Below are positions 35,559-48,922 of a DNA stretch of 64,000 bases, one piece after another (position 1 is the stretch's first letter; every line of letters starts with the position of its first letter). The notes beneath the pieces were generated by a model. The model was not told where the DNA came from. It made no database searches and worked only from the letters and a program-made list of their open reading frames with translations. The position numbers and the translations under genes are program-made. Source of the stretch: Struthidea cinerea (taxonomy: Eukaryota > Chordata > Aves > Passeriformes > Corcoracidae); assembly GCA_013397865.1 (NCBI GenBank), contig VZTI01002763.1:393551-457550 (forward strand), given 5' to 3'.

Positions 35559-37237
35559 TTTTTCTCAGTGTAGTGGTTGTTGCAGTTATGTTGTATTAAC
35601 AAACAACTGGGAGTAGGTACTGCTTTGTTCTCAGTGGATACCAGAAGTCCCCCCAATCCATTTGGAAGTCCCTTATCAAAACAGGCCATGAAATTGGCCT
35701 TATTCTCTGTCCTCCAACAAGATGCAATGCAAGAAGTGAAAAAGTGTCATGGGAGGTAGGATCCCATAACTCAGATATGTAACTGGGGATTGTTGACTTC
35801 TATTCTAGCAGTTCATGGTGATATAACTACAAAGAATGAATACTATTTTTTGACCATTCATTTGTCACAGAAATATACCAAAATTATTCTAACAAAAAAA
35901 GCATTGTACCACATGTAAACACAAAGCTAAGCTAAAGCTAAAACAATTGGGGCAATAGCCAGCTCTAGTTGCCTTGAGGGCTGCTAGCAATGAGAGGGCT
36001 CCACTTGGACCCTGTAAGGCTGCAGAGTCTGACATTATCAGAAGGCTCTGTCATATTTTGTACTTGGCTTCTAACACTGAAGTCAAAGTAATGGAAAAAG
36101 TCACACTACATTTTTCCTACTGTTAAATCACCTGTAATTCATATCTTTTAAACTACCTTGCAGTCCTTAACTTTTTGAAGTACAAAATCGTACAAAACAC
36201 TGTTTAAATTTTTTACTCTCTTACATATCTCCTGTAAGATTTTACATTACAAGTAACTAGTAGATTTTATTTTTTGCAAACTCTACTTTTTGGCCTATTT
36301 ATGAAGGATTGAATAAGAATACATTTGTTTATTTCAGAAAAATTAGGATCTGGTAGGAAACGCCTTTCTTTTCCCACCTCCCCCTGAATCTGATAAAAAG
36401 GGCAAAGTGTTGAAATAGCATCCAGACATCTCTCGTCAATTGATGCTTTAGTAACATTTTGATCAATGTGTCTGCCTCTTCATCCAGGAGCTATAGGAGG
36501 CAGGAAATTGATAATTGGTGATGCAGTTCAAAAGATCACATGAAACTCTCTGTCACAGAAAAATGAGCACTTCCTGGCTTACTGCTGCTGTGAGATTTGC
36601 TTAAGACATATATTCTCAAACTAAATTGCAAAAGGCTTTTTTGTTTGTTTCTTTTCCTTTTCTGTTTTCAAATAGAAGTATTTTTCATGTGTTTGGCCTT
36701 GTTCTCTATTGTTTCTCTGGAAGATCTGCTATGTGATAAGCTGGGCACTTTCCTGACAGTGAAGCACCATGGATACACATTAATCCATAAACCTTAATTT
36801 ACAGGCATTTCCTTAGAAGTGTTGTTGATGTTTATTTGTTATTGACACAACATAGCTGCTTTAGTTATAAACAATTAATGTTGTAACTGCTTAAGTGCTG
36901 CACATACTCATTGCAGTTATTCCTTTCTCTTAGATCTCAAATTTTCCTTTAACAACGTTTTTCATACATAAGCCCTAAGCAGACTAATATTTAATTGCTG
37001 CACTGTTTACTCTTGATGTTTTGTTCTACTGACTGGAATTATAAAGAGTTAATAAGTCTTTCATTAACTAGAACTATTTTCCATGAATAAAAAACTGACT
37101 ATATAAAAGTATACAATTTTGGACTTTCATCTTGCATTACACTCAGCTGGCTATTTGAAGGAGATTAGCTAACATGATTTAAATAAGGAATCAGTCCTGG
37201 TTACATTAACTTATTGGACATTTTTTATTTTGGATTG
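35559..37237. other. Unique sequence
   Basis: No gene or known element was seen. Part of 36360-36600 has balanced composition without repeats and could be conserved, but nothing beyond appearance supports that. Confidence 0.4.
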
Positions 37238-37250
37238 TTTTTTTTTTTTT
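37238..37250. repeat. Poly-T tract
   Basis: A run of about 13 T immediately before the G/T-rich tract. Confidence 0.85.
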
Positions 37251-37257
37251 AATTAGG

Positions 37258-37292
37258 TTGGGGTTTTTTGGTTTGTTTTGGTTTTGGTTTTC
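37258..37292 (+). repeat. GGTTTT-rich low-complexity tract
   Basis: GGGGTTTTTTGG followed by GTTTTG and GGTTTT units. The strongest member of a set of plus-strand G/T tracts in this window. Confidence 0.8.
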
Positions 37293-37483
37293 TAAGCTGT
37301 GCTTTGAAGAATGAAAAGAAAATTAGTTAAAATTTCTTAGAGACTGAGTGGTGATGGAAGGTGTTTTACTGACAATCATTGTCTTAAATTATCTAGTACA
37401 CAGGGGATTCACATGGGTCACCTCTCAATGTTCAGGTCCCAGTTCAAGATACTACGAAACTGGGACTTGAACACTGAGTGCAT

Positions 37484-37495
37484 GTGTGTGTGTGT
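37484..37495. repeat. Short (TG)n
   Basis: Six TG units. Too short to be very variable. Confidence 0.7.
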
Positions 37496-37544
37496 AAAAG
37501 TATTTAAATATAAGTCATACAATGAAAAGCCTTGCATGCCTACA

Positions 37545-37586
37545 CCTCTGCCTGCACCTGCACCTAGACCTAGACCTAGGCCTGTT
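37545..37586 (+). repeat. Hexamer repeat CCTGCA/CCTAGA
   Basis: Consecutive CCTGCA units change into CCTAGA and CCTAGG units. The six-base period is clear over about 40 bp and gives alternating Pro codons in a short open frame. Confidence 0.8.
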
Positions 37587-37832
37587 TTACTCTAGAAAGT
37601 GGCATTACTGGTTTATTTGTCACTGTTCTATTTAAAATTACAATAAATTTAATGTTCTTTAAGTAACCAAAAGGTAGCATGAGTACCAATTAATGCAAGT
37701 TCGTTGGAGTACTGCACCATGGATGCCGCTTACTTTTCCTCAAAGACAAAGAAGAAAAGCACAGATAGTTACTGACTTGGGGATGAAGAAAACCAATCTA
37801 TGCCAAGAACATTTTGCTGTTGGTACTTCGAA

Positions 37833-38135
37833 TCATATAAACTAGAATAACCCTGAGTTGAAAGGGACCCACAAGGACCACCAAGTCCAACTCAGCCCTG
37901 CACAGAACATCCCGAAGAATCACACCATGTGTCCAAGGGCATTGTCCAAACACTTTGAGGGCATTGTCCAAACACTTCTTATACTCTGTCAGGCTGACAC
38001 TGTGACCTCTTCCCTGGGGAACCTGTTCCAGTGCCCAACCAATCTCTGGGTGAAGAACCTTTTCCTGATACTTAACCTAAACCTCCCTTGACTCAGCTTC
38101 ATGTTTCCTCCAGTCCTGTCACTGGTCACAGTTAA
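37833..38135 (-). mobile_element. CR1 LINE 3' end
   Basis: Minus orientation. The 3' UTR block GGGACCCACAAGGACC is followed by ACCAAGTCCAACTC and the ORF2-end block CCAGTGCCCAACCAATCTCT, then AACCTTTTCCTGATACTTAA. The ATTCTATG terminal units are nearly lost. It contains a private 22-bp tandem duplication. Confidence 0.9.
37936..37979. repeat. 22-bp tandem duplication inside CR1
   Basis: AGGGCATTGTCCAAACACTT plus two bases occurs twice head to tail, starting at 37936 and 37958. Other CR1 copies here have a single copy, so it arose after insertion. Confidence 0.85.
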
Positions 38136-40439
38136 ATATCACCTGGGCAATCTGGAAGACAAAGCCAACCCCTAGGTGTTAGTCCATGACAGTGTGAGTT
38201 TTTATGCCCATATTTCAAAATTACTTGGAGACAGCCATTGGTTTTAGCACTTTCACATCATGAAACACTTTCACATCATGAAACACCACCTTAGAAGTGA
38301 GCCATGGAAACTCCCAGTGGCTTTGTCTACAGAGAAAACCTAGGCGTTCAATTTAGAACAGATAGTTATATTTGGACATAAATGCTGTCCTGTGCTGCTC
38401 AGTTGTTTCAGCGTGTTCTTCCTTGAGTTATGTTGTACTCTTGCACTTGGATGTCAATCAGTAGAATTGCTTTCACTGTCTGTTTCATTCCTTTCACAGT
38501 TATATAGGCTTGCTCTGCAGTCATAGGGAAGAAATAGACCCTTTCAGAGGATGGTTATTCCTCCTAATTATTTTAGATTGGATGAATCACACTCTGACGG
38601 TGTATCTCTGTATTTTTATAAAATTTAAAAAGCCCAAGCATGGGTTTAAAATAGGTTAATAATTAAGCAGCTAAATACATGTGGGATTCACCCCAGTGAA
38701 GGTAAAATAAGCCCAGTTAAGGGTCATTATATCTCAAATCTGTTTGGAACCTTGTTGTTATCTGCAGATGGAAAGATTACTTGGGCTACCACATGTCAGG
38801 GGGAAGTCGAAATGATCCCACAGACTATATTCTGCAAAAAGATGTGAATGCTAAAAAAATTCATACCTATCAATAAATGCTGTCTTTAGAGTTCTAGATA
38901 TGATTAAACATATAAATTTTCCAACTTCATCAGGTGAAAAGATGAAATCATCTTTCATTTAAGATCTGATTACAAAGTCCTTTCTAAGAAGCAGAAACTT
39001 TTTAAAAAACATTATATTTAGTTGCAATTTCTGTTGTATCACAGATACTTATAACAATACTGTTTCCTTTAGATTTCTAATTTCTCAGCTTGTAACAACA
39101 GTTTTATACACAGTTCTAAAAATTTATAGTCAGCCGTTATTTTCTTGAGTCATGTAAAAAAATAGCAAGCTTTAGTTATGACCCTGGCCTCTTCATTGCT
39201 GCATTTGTATATCTTTGAGGGGTTTTTTTGTGTGTGTCCACATTGTTTTTGGGACAACTTCTCATGTGAATTCTAGGATTTTTGTACATTTAACTTGATA
39301 TAAGAATATTTATATCTCCACATTTCTCTATGTAGCAGTGAGAAATTTGATACATATAAATGCACTTTTAAAATACACAATTAAACATAGTTATGGTGTT
39401 ATACTGAATATATATTTATCATATTTAAAAGTGACACTTTGACAAAAAGTCAATTCACTAACCCTGATAGTTTTGGCAAGTGATCATTCACCACATTTGC
39501 TAGAGATGCACATCCGAGGGTTTGGTCACAAAACTAAGATGTGGGATAGATGGTGAGCTGGAACCACACTGCAATCTTTGCCAAGAAACTAAGGTGCAAA
39601 ACCATGACATTTAAAAACAAAGAACAAAGAATCATTATTTTAAAATAATTCCTGGAATTTGAGGGAATGCTTACCAAGGAATTAAAAGTGAATGGTATGT
39701 GGAAGGGACAGAAATGTGAGCTGTGCTCTGACAGCAGTAATTGTGTGAATTATATAGGCAAGCATATACTACAGACAGACTGATTTATACTGGGATCCTG
39801 CTGAGTTAAGAATAGTCTCCTTCAGTTGGAAACATCTGCTCTTCCCACTGAATCTACAAGGAACCGAAGGAAAATGCTAGCATAATGACTTACTTTTTTG
39901 ACAGCTACGTTTATCTAAGGTAAGTCCTATCAAAGATAAGTAAAATACAAGGTTTCCTGAAGATGAAAGAAAGCTATAAATGTGTTCACCTATCACTCAG
40001 TTACATAAACAATGACCTTCCCTTCCCACTTTAGCCTCCACTAGTCTTGCTCAGTTTTTAAATCCCCTAGAATGTCTCAAACTAAGTGTTGATTAATAAC
40101 TCTGCAAAGCGTGTGTTGATTTTTTTCCTCTCACCCTGCCTTGACATGGAGCAGCATATATTTGCCCAGAAAACTCTTGTCACCTATCTTTAACCAGACA
40201 AAAAAGCAAGATAACTTGGAGTAGTGTCATGAAAATCCCATGTCCAGAGCCAAAAAAAAGCACCATGAGACAAGGGTATAGAGTTTGCTAGATAAATTGG
40301 TTGTTTCCTTAACATTTTTCACTCTCATTATGTTTTTTATAATAGGTCTTTTTAACAGGGCACCTTTTTGAATATATTACTCAAGGTATTAGACTGAAAA
40401 GGAATAAAAAATATTGCGGTTTTCTGGTTTTTAAATCAA
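38136..40439. other. Unique sequence
   Basis: No gene was seen. Apart from the 18-bp duplication at 38248-38283, no repeat was recognised. Confidence 0.45.
38248..38283. repeat. 18-bp perfect tandem duplication
   Basis: CACTTTCACATCATGAAA occurs twice without interruption. Short and exact, so probably recent or recently made uniform. Confidence 0.9.
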
Positions 40440-40455
40440 TTTTTTTTTTTTTTTT
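40440..40455. repeat. Poly-T tract
   Basis: About 16 consecutive T. Confidence 0.85.
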
Positions 40456-40997
40456 ATCAGCAGAACAGAATACTTGGGTACCACTTGTCAATCTAGCCAT
40501 AATCTTATCTCTGGGATAAAACTCAGAGTTCTTAAAGTACAAAGAAAGGCACAGAAGGGTCTGAAGTCTTCTTATAACAATACATTTCTCTCCAGAGTAT
40601 CTAACTCTTTGTCTTCCCAGTTATCTCACTCCTGTTTGCAATGGGAGCATTTATGCAATTCTAACCACCATAGCCACACTCTGACAATGACCTGGAATTA
40701 AAATAACTGATTTATATTTAAAAATGTGATATTGATTATTTTTCTTTTGATGCATTCATCAGAATCTGATGATATGTGTGGCAGATGTGACTTTCTTCTC
40801 TTTCTCTCTTTGACAGATGACTTGGTTAATTTACTCAATTTTTAGATGTTATAATTTTGCCTTTGCCTATGTGGATATCTTAAATTAACCAGGAAAAATC
40901 ACCACTAAGATTAGCATTCATTTCTCTCTCTCCTTTTCACTTTATTTTTAAATTTCTCTGGTGAAAGCACCAGTAAAAGATATATAGATGGCACCGT
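40456..40997. other. Unique sequence
   Basis: No gene or known element was seen. Confidence 0.45.
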
Positions 40998-41032
40998 TTC
41001 CTTCCTTCCTTCCTTCCTTCCTTCCTTCCTTG
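40998..41032. repeat. (CCTT)n microsatellite
   Basis: About eight perfect CTTC units, a polypurine/polypyrimidine tract. It supplies the repeated KEGR residues of a 135-codon minus-strand frame, so that frame should not be taken as a gene. Confidence 0.95.
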
Positions 41033-41039
41033 GAACAGG

Positions 41040-41080
41040 AGGACTGACCAAGCTGCTGGCCAGGGTCAACCCACCTCACC
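41040..41080 (+). mobile_element. Possible LTR-end remnant
   Basis: CTGGCCAGGGTCAACCCACC resembles the 3' terminus of the LTR type found at 6621 (minus-strand version). Only about 20-30 bases match, and the expected upstream LTR sequence is absent or too diverged. Confidence 0.2.
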
Positions 41081-44000
41081 CCACTATAGTCAATGAAGAT
41101 CAAGAGTATAGGGTGGGATTTAGTTACCTGAAGGTACCATTTGATATGCCCTAAAGTGTCCTGCCTGGACCCTGCTACTTCTCTAGAAGAGTATGCCATA
41201 CCTCTGCTGTTGTGTCTATCACACTCTGCTTTCCTTAGCCATTCCCCCCTCTTCCAATGACACTGGGGCTTTTTTTTGCTGGAACCTAAGAAAATGTTAA
41301 CAGGTGTGCACAGCACAGTTTGGAGAGCTACTCCTTCATCCCTAAAATAGGTCACCTGAACATGGAGTCTCTGGAGTCCTTTGAGCCAATGAGCCTGGGT
41401 ACTGTGGTCCAGTGCCAGATCTCAGATATGAAAAAGAAGCTATGGTGACAGTCAAGCATGGCAAATTACACAGTGTGCCTCTATTAAAGAAATGGAATAG
41501 ATCCCCAGATGCCCTTTGACTGTGAGAGATGCACAGATAATTAGTGTATAGTCAACCTCCAGGCACTTAGATGTTGAATGCACAGAATTGAACCTAACCT
41601 TACTCACCATTCATCTAGGAAGAAGAACTGGCTTCAGATTGCCTTTCGTTATTTGATACTAGTCTTAAGGAGAGAACAGCTAGAATTAACTATGAGATTT
41701 AAAAACTACTTTGCTAAGGCCACTACAAGGGGAAACTTACAGCACTCTTTTTTCATTGTGTGCTGATATATGACAATATATACAGCATAATGAATTGGGG
41801 AAAAAACCTGCAGAGGATGACATGATAACTATGCATATTTTATCTACATAATCTATGTCTGTTCTCTAGGCCACAGAGTGATATTAAATTAATACATTAG
41901 AATTTACTGCTAAGATTCATAATGGAAGACTACTCAAAGCATCTGCCCTTTGTTTAACAGTGCATTGAAATCTTTTACTTTAAATCAGATGAGCAAAATA
42001 AAATCTCTTTAAAAAGGTAGATGAGAAGCATTGACATAGGTAATAGGTGAAGGGAATATAATAGGAAAGTAAAATTTACTGGACTGCTTGTCTTTTACGT
42101 AGAGGAAGTCCATGCTAAATGTACAGGCAGAAGAATATAAACTCAGGAAATTTTATGAGAGAATGTGAGGGAGTCAGCAGAGGAAATAAGCTAATTTATT
42201 AAAAGATCACAACAACACAGCTGAATAAAGGTGTGTAGAAGGGTGGTTGTGGCAGAATTAACTCATATCTTCATGACGCATAAACCAAATAGAGGTGAGA
42301 CAGTAGGAACCTAAAATTTTTATTCACACAGTAATCCAGTCTGTACATGAGTAGTAGTATGAGATTTATAACCTAGAGTCCCTTTAACTTTCTCAGGACT
42401 AAAAGTATCCAGACCTAGTTAAGATATGAGTATGTACTTTATTAAATAATATACCAGGGAAGATAAAATGAAAAATTAAATTCATTTTTTTAAAGGCATG
42501 TAATTTTGACTCAGATTACCCAGAAAGTACGAGGAAGAGACTTTTACAGGTGATGTGAAGCAAAAGAAACATTAAAGCTCAGATGAAAGGTGAAAATGTA
42601 TGATAAACTGGACAACAGAAATTGAAGTAAGCTGTAAAGGAGACTGTGAGGAGAATATACAGGGAAACGGAAATTACAGAAGGGTTTTCTTCAGTGAAAT
42701 TAAAACCTAGGAAGTTAATAATTGCATGTACATAAGAGTGGATTTGGCAAGAAAATTACCATGTAGGTGAGTTGTTGAAACAGAAGCAAGAGCACAGAAG
42801 ACAGTGGTTATGTCTCCGTTATTATCCGAATGACTAAATAGATGGGATTCCAGACAATCTTCCCTGAGGATTCAGAGTCTGTTCATGGACTGAACTTTGA
42901 TGTTCAATGCAATGTTCAATGTGCTTGATTGCAGGTAAGACCCTACTTTCTTGGTCTTCTTAGTCAAGTGGTATCAAAAGGAATTAACTCTTGAGCTGGA
43001 TGTCATAGAGAAAAATGTGATTTGTCTTCAAAAACCAATATCTTCTTGTTTGGAATGCCTTCTTTTTGCTAGACCTACAAAAATTTGGCAGCATTTTTTC
43101 CTGAAGAAAAATTAAGCAGCATTCATTTTCTTTTTCTTCCAAAATACAATTACTGAATTTCTAGAATATAGACTTCATCTGTGGAAGGACTAAATATGTA
43201 TTATTAAAAACACTTTAATTGGCTAACTTGTAGTACATTATGGTCTGTAATTCCATGTTGAGTACTCAGAGCTTTTTGACCTTTGAAAATGTAGTTCATA
43301 ATATATCACAAAACCTCTTGCAATAATTCAAATATTTTTGTGCCATTTGTTTCTGTGCTGTGTCCGTGTGTGCACTGGTAAATGTTAAAGTGTCTTGCTA
43401 TAAGGATAACACTCAGATTTCATTCTCTGAAGTGTGTGAACAGATAGACGCTGCATTATAGTGCTACTACTGACATTTCAATTCAGAGCCAAGGCCACCA
43501 ACAATTTCAGCCCCTGCTGTTCTGTTAAATATTTGTCAGTGAAAGAGACTGAGGATTGCTTTTCATATTTCTTGTACATGCTGAGCTACACCAAAGGCAA
43601 AATGTCAGGTAAAAACCAGTGCATACCCTTTTTCTGATAGGAAAACTCTTGGCTTGCATATAGAGACTGTGGCCTTTCAAGAATATGCTATCGCCATGTG
43701 CACTGTGATCCTTTAATTGAAAAGCAGTGTAGGTAGATAATTGTGCAGATTAGAGACAGACCCATGATGTGTGCCAATTAAGCATGAAAAAAAAATAGAG
43801 ACTTTGTGTGACAAGGGGAATAAAATCAGCCTGATATAATCATAGTAGAGACAAACTTTCCAGATAACTCCCACATGAAATTAGAACTTGTAACTTTTAA
43901 GTGACACAGTGGGGGCTGGTTTATTGCTAATGCTTTTGAATAGGCCCTGCAGGGCTTGTTCACTTTTAGTTTCTTGGTAAGTACTTTGAGCATAAATGGA

Positions 44001-44942
44001 GCTTAAATGAACTGGCATGATAGACTCTCATTTCTGTAACACCTGTAAAATTTTCACTAGAGTCATCCCCTGCTCTGTCTCATCCTCTTGATAATCCTGT
44101 GTGTGACAGTTTAAAATTCAGACAGGATTTACTTGTTTATTTGTTTAAAAATCTGGAGGAAGTGGAGAACATGAGTTTCAGAAAGCAAGTTATTTAAAAG
44201 TAGTAACCACGATCTGCTCAATGGACTGATAGCCTTCTAGTGAACAGTTCTGCTTTCACCAGCATACAGCATTTCAGCTAATCACAAAAACTGTTAGCAA
44301 TGCAGTCAGCCATAAAAATCAAGTACAGATAACACTGATGATTTGTGGCACTGATGGCATTCATGACTTGAGACATGACTGATATTGAAGTGGTTAGACA
44401 TAAGCTATTAATTTAATCTTCTTTATTTTTGAGATATTTTAATTCATTTCTTTATAAATAACTTCTTTCCATCACCCATTCAAAGAAAAAAGTATGGATT
44501 TTTTTCTTCTCTGTCTTATGGCAAGAAGAGTGATTTTAAGTGTTTGCTCTGTCAAGGAAGGATTGAGTGAGAAGTAAACTGAGAGTCTCACTGAGACAAT
44601 TGGGAAAGCAGCTGTGTGTGAGACAGGTTGGGGGGGAAATGGAACTCTGGAAAAACCCAGAGATTTGTTGTTTCCCTTTGGCACAGTTTGAATGTGTAGT
44701 TCTCTGCGTAAAAGGGGAAATAAAGCTTTTTTCTCCTAAACTTATGCTGTAATTTTGGGGAGAAAGTTGGAAAATTTTCAGATGCCAAGAAATATAAATT
44801 TTGGAATTTTCTGAATATTCCTTCATCATTAACCATAGCGAACCTCCAATCCATATTGCTTCATGCAGCTTTGGGGAAGGTCCTCTCCTATGCTTCAAAC
44901 TTCTTTAGAGTGCCTGTGATATAGAGTATCTTTCTTTCAGTG
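41081..44942. other. Unique sequence
   Basis: No gene or well-supported transposon was found. 41090-41420 is GC-richer, 42470-42830 is purine-rich on the plus strand, and 43430-44140 is balanced and repeat-free. Confidence 0.45.
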
Positions 44943-44965
44943 TTTCTGCTTTGCTAAAGCAGAAA
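44943..44965. repeat. Perfect 10-bp inverted repeat, 3-nt loop
   Basis: TTTCTGCTTT and AAAGCAGAAA surround GCT. A stable small hairpin by sequence; role unknown. Confidence 0.8.
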
Positions 44966-46124
44966 GGAGGCCATAGATAGAGGAAACACACTTTAAAGTT
45001 AATGTTTAACACGGTAACTTCATAATTTGTAATAATATAAAGTGCATGATATGCTGACATAACCCCTGTAGCTGGAAACTAAGACAATGGCTGAATTATA
45101 ACAAATAATGAGTAATATGTTGAAGAAAAAACATATACCTAAAATGATGTTATTTTCCATGTTAAAAACCTTTGGAAAAAAAAATATTTCTGTGTGGGTC
45201 TAAACCGGTTAAAATCTGGTATCACATTGTAATATTTGAAAGTTAACTGAATGTGAATATGAATGTGATATGAATCACAGTGGAAGAATTTAAGAATAAT
45301 GGGTTTGTATAACAGCATTTTATTCTGTTTTAGAATACTTTGCTTTCATTTTATGAACTTATAAACTGCAACTGTTAAACAAACCTGTGATTAAAGCATA
45401 TTTTCCAGAGGACTGTGATAGCTATCAGGTCCCCTTCACATAAATTGTTTATCACTCATTTCCTTCAGAGGTAGTTGTTTAAAACGAATAGTCACAGTGA
45501 ATTATTGCCTAGCAGGGAAAAAATTTGTCATATGGTGCACCACACTGTTTTGTACACAGGCATTCATTTAAATAGACATTATAAGATTTTAATGTGTCTT
45601 CTGAGAACCAGAGTGATACATGTTTTAGGTAGCATCAAAATAGCTACACATTTGTTAAAACCAGATTATCATATCACTGAGCACTGAACTGCATAATTTT
45701 AGGCATTTCTGATTGTTTCATAAACAATCTCCAGGATATTTACCTTGTTTTCAGAATCTAAGGAACAAAACTTTTCCAAATTAAGGGCAATTACAACTGT
45801 GAAATATGTAGGTGACAAAAAAGCATTCAAGGCCTCTGCTTATAATAATTTTCAATACGGTCCAAGTATGCGATGGTTTAAAAGCTGTTTCACCCCAAAC
45901 CCTTCCCATTCTACTCTCAGTGTTTGTTTCTAATATACTTACTGGTGTGTTGCTGTAATAACACCAGTTTTAAAGGACCTTCCTTTCATACCGATGTTCA
46001 TGTATGTGGCTGTGGTGCAACAGGACCATCTTCAGGGTGAAAAATCTAAACAGAAACATAATGAATACCAATGTGTAAAAAGGAACCTCACATGATGTGG
46101 TTTGGACTACCATGCTTTAATCAG
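44966..46124. other. Unique AT-rich sequence
   Basis: No gene was seen. A small inverted repeat (GATTGTTT/AAACAATC, 3-nt centre) lies at 45711-45729. Confidence 0.45.
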
Positions 46125-46255
46125 AATCATGGAATTGTTCATTTTAGAAGAACTTCAGGAGCTCTCCATTCCAACCTGCTTAAAGCAGTGCCAGCCTTGC
46201 TGGTAAGGATGGTCAGGACTTTCTCCTTGACATTCAGAAGAATTCAAAAGGTCCT
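46125..46255 (-). mobile_element. Degraded CR1 LINE fragment
   Basis: CAGAATCATGGAATTGTT and then CTCCATTCCAACCTGC and TAAAGCAGTGCCAGCC parallel the layout of a diverged CR1 3' UTR read on the minus strand. It is weaker than the other copies, so either an older subfamily or chance over part of its length. Confidence 0.5.
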
Positions 46256-48289
46256 GGTCTCTCTAGGGTCACTAAAGAAAGGTAGGCCAATTAATTAATT
46301 GTCCACGATTTGGTGAGATGAACTTCAAATATTGTCTCAGTACCAATTACTGATTTAAACTATTACGAGAGTAGCTTTCATGCTTTACATTCGGGTAGTA
46401 GCTTACAAAACATCTGCTAAGGTAAAAACTACTTATGTAGTTCTATGGAATCTTAGAAAAAATATTTAGCATTTAATTTTTTGTCTTTACACGCAAGAAA
46501 AATTGAGTTCTTTGAATAATATGAATGCTGTAAAACAAAACTACTTGAAGCACTGGTTGATAACTGTCCAAATAAGTTTTCCCATTCACTTTTAAAATAA
46601 TTTGAAAATTTTATAAAACATTTGGTGGTTTATTGAGCCACATTGCATCTCAGAGTGTTCTGTTTTATTCTGTGTCTTTCTGTTTGATCTTATCAAAGAG
46701 CAGTGATGTTCAAAGTTATAATGATATATAGTAGAATTGCTGTAATCTCTAAGGAAAACTCATGGAGATGAAAAATTGACTTCCCACTTGCCTACCATAA
46801 CCAATCAAATTTTAATTAAATTTTTTTTAAATTAATTGACTTCAGTAACATCTTTCAAATCTCATGTATCTGTCATAGATATGTGAATTAAAGATGGTCT
46901 TGTAATGTAGTCATAAATAGTACTTTCCAAATACAGTGCAAACTCCATTTTTACCATTTTCTTTTCTACTGCCACAGGTAGAAAGAAGTATTTCTGTGAA
47001 GAAGCTTATTAGTCTGAATGCAGTGAAAAAGATCCTGTGGGAAATTGTTTTCGAACTGTAGCACATCCATTGTCAGGAATCACACATTCACAATTTATCT
47101 TTGATAAATAAATATTTACTTCATTCAGATAAGTAGGTCTGTCAAACTGCAATTCTTAGGTCTAGCACTTCTGAAAATTGGCTTATGCATACACAAGTTC
47201 ACTGGACACTCTTTGTTCTTTTTTTCCCATTATATTATTGAAAATAGCAATGTTTGACATATTTGTGCACAGAGATTTTTGTGTTACCTGGCACTGTAAA
47301 GGAGCTGAAACATCTGTTGCTAGAATCTAGTCTCAGCTTTGCTCACATTGTGAAAGGGCAAGAATGACTAGAAAAGCCATTTTTACAATAATAAGGGTAA
47401 GAAAAATGGTTCATATTGCTACTACCTTGAAGAGCCTGAGTATTGAAATAATACCAGAACATTTTTTATCTGAAATAAATACATCCATATCACTTTTATA
47501 AAAAATAGACATATATATTTACATGTTGAGAGAGTATACTATGTGAGGGCAAAATAACAGAAGTATTCAAGGCAAGTATCCTGTTTACCCAAGTGAAGCT
47601 TACTCAGAATGGGATTTTCAATGTTTTGACCTACATCAAGTTTTGTTTACACTAGACAGGAATGAAAGGTGGGTCAAAAAGTGAGAAGGCTTGCTCTGAT
47701 GTTTTATTTTCTTTGCATAATCTGCTGAATTTTCATCTCCTGGAATGTGCTTTTAATGCATTTTTGACAAACGATTTCTGGTTGGTAGGTTCTTTAGTGA
47801 TGGATGTAAGATGTAGAGATATACATTTTCTTCTTCTCCACCAAAACTATTTGAATCACAAAATTCAGTACTTTGTGTGTACTGGACTGCAATGTTAACT
47901 GCCAGTGTGAGGTATCAGATACAGTTTAATAGAAAATTTCCCATTTTAAACTTTCATGGTGAAACCAGAACGTGCCTTATAGAAACAATTAAGTTAGCAC
48001 ATAATGCCAGTGTCCTACATTTTTGTTGTAAAATAATAATTCTGACCCTAATTTTCATGTATTTTTTATCTTTTCTAAACCAAGGAATTCCAAAACTCAC
48101 TTGCAAATAACTTCTGTCCATTCTAAATACGTCTCATTTTTTTAAGATCAATATACAAGTATGAGGGAGCACTCAAACCATCCATGGCCATAGCATAAAA
48201 GAAATGTTGGTGGTTTTTTATTCCTTGATCCACACAGAGAAGCTTGAAGGGGGTCTCAAATGAGATGTGAAAAGCAGCAGAGATTTTGT
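46256..48289. other. Unique AT-rich sequence
   Basis: No gene or recognised element was seen. Confidence 0.45.
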
Positions 48290-48678
48290 TTCAAATTGGA
48301 AAATGTCACTGGAAGACACTGCATAACAGATTGACAGATTGACAAAAGAACTACAGCAAACTCCCAGGACCACATGCTAATCGCCTAACATTTTTAAGCA
48401 TTTAATGGAAAAAACAGACATGGACACTTTTGCTTGAAGCTGTCCTGGCAGTTGCCAAAGTACTGCCACAAAATTGGCAAATGCCAATTTTTAAAGGGAA
48501 CTCCAAAAGAAATCCTGGGACAAAAAAAGCCTGATGAGTTTGTTAAGAAAGATGTAGAGACTGTTTAGAAGAGTGGATTAACTAGCAGACAGACTAAAGT
48601 GATACACTGAGGAAGAGCTGAAATGCCTTTTGTAAAATGAACTATGATTCACAATATCCATTCGAGTGCTCTTGGATT

Positions 48679-48693
48679 AAAAAAAAAAAAAAA
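48679..48693. repeat. Poly-A tract
   Basis: About 15 A inside the possible LINE relic. Confidence 0.85.
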
Positions 48694-48922
48694 GCTGATA
48701 AATCCCCACTAAAGACTTGTAGAAAGTTTAGGAATGACGTTTTGAGAACAACAAAAAAGACAGGGAACAAAGGGTTAGTTTATCTAGATGAGGAGGTTGT
48801 TATGGATCTGGATGTAGATATCCCATGCTGTTCATCGTGTTAATAAAAAGCTTCAAGAAAAGCATGAGTATTGAAGTGAACATATTTATTAATAATAAAA
48901 ATTATTCTTATGGTTGACAAAA

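Noticed and set aside
35393..35689. A 98-codon frame crossing the N gap.
   Set aside because: The frame exists only because N does not count as a stop.
40948..41355. A 135-codon minus-strand frame.
   Set aside because: Part of it translates the CCTT microsatellite as repeated KEGR residues. The rest shows no known domain.
44472..44898. Several overlapping frames of 61-120 codons on both strands.
   Set aside because: Mutually exclusive overlapping frames with no family resemblance, typical of chance.
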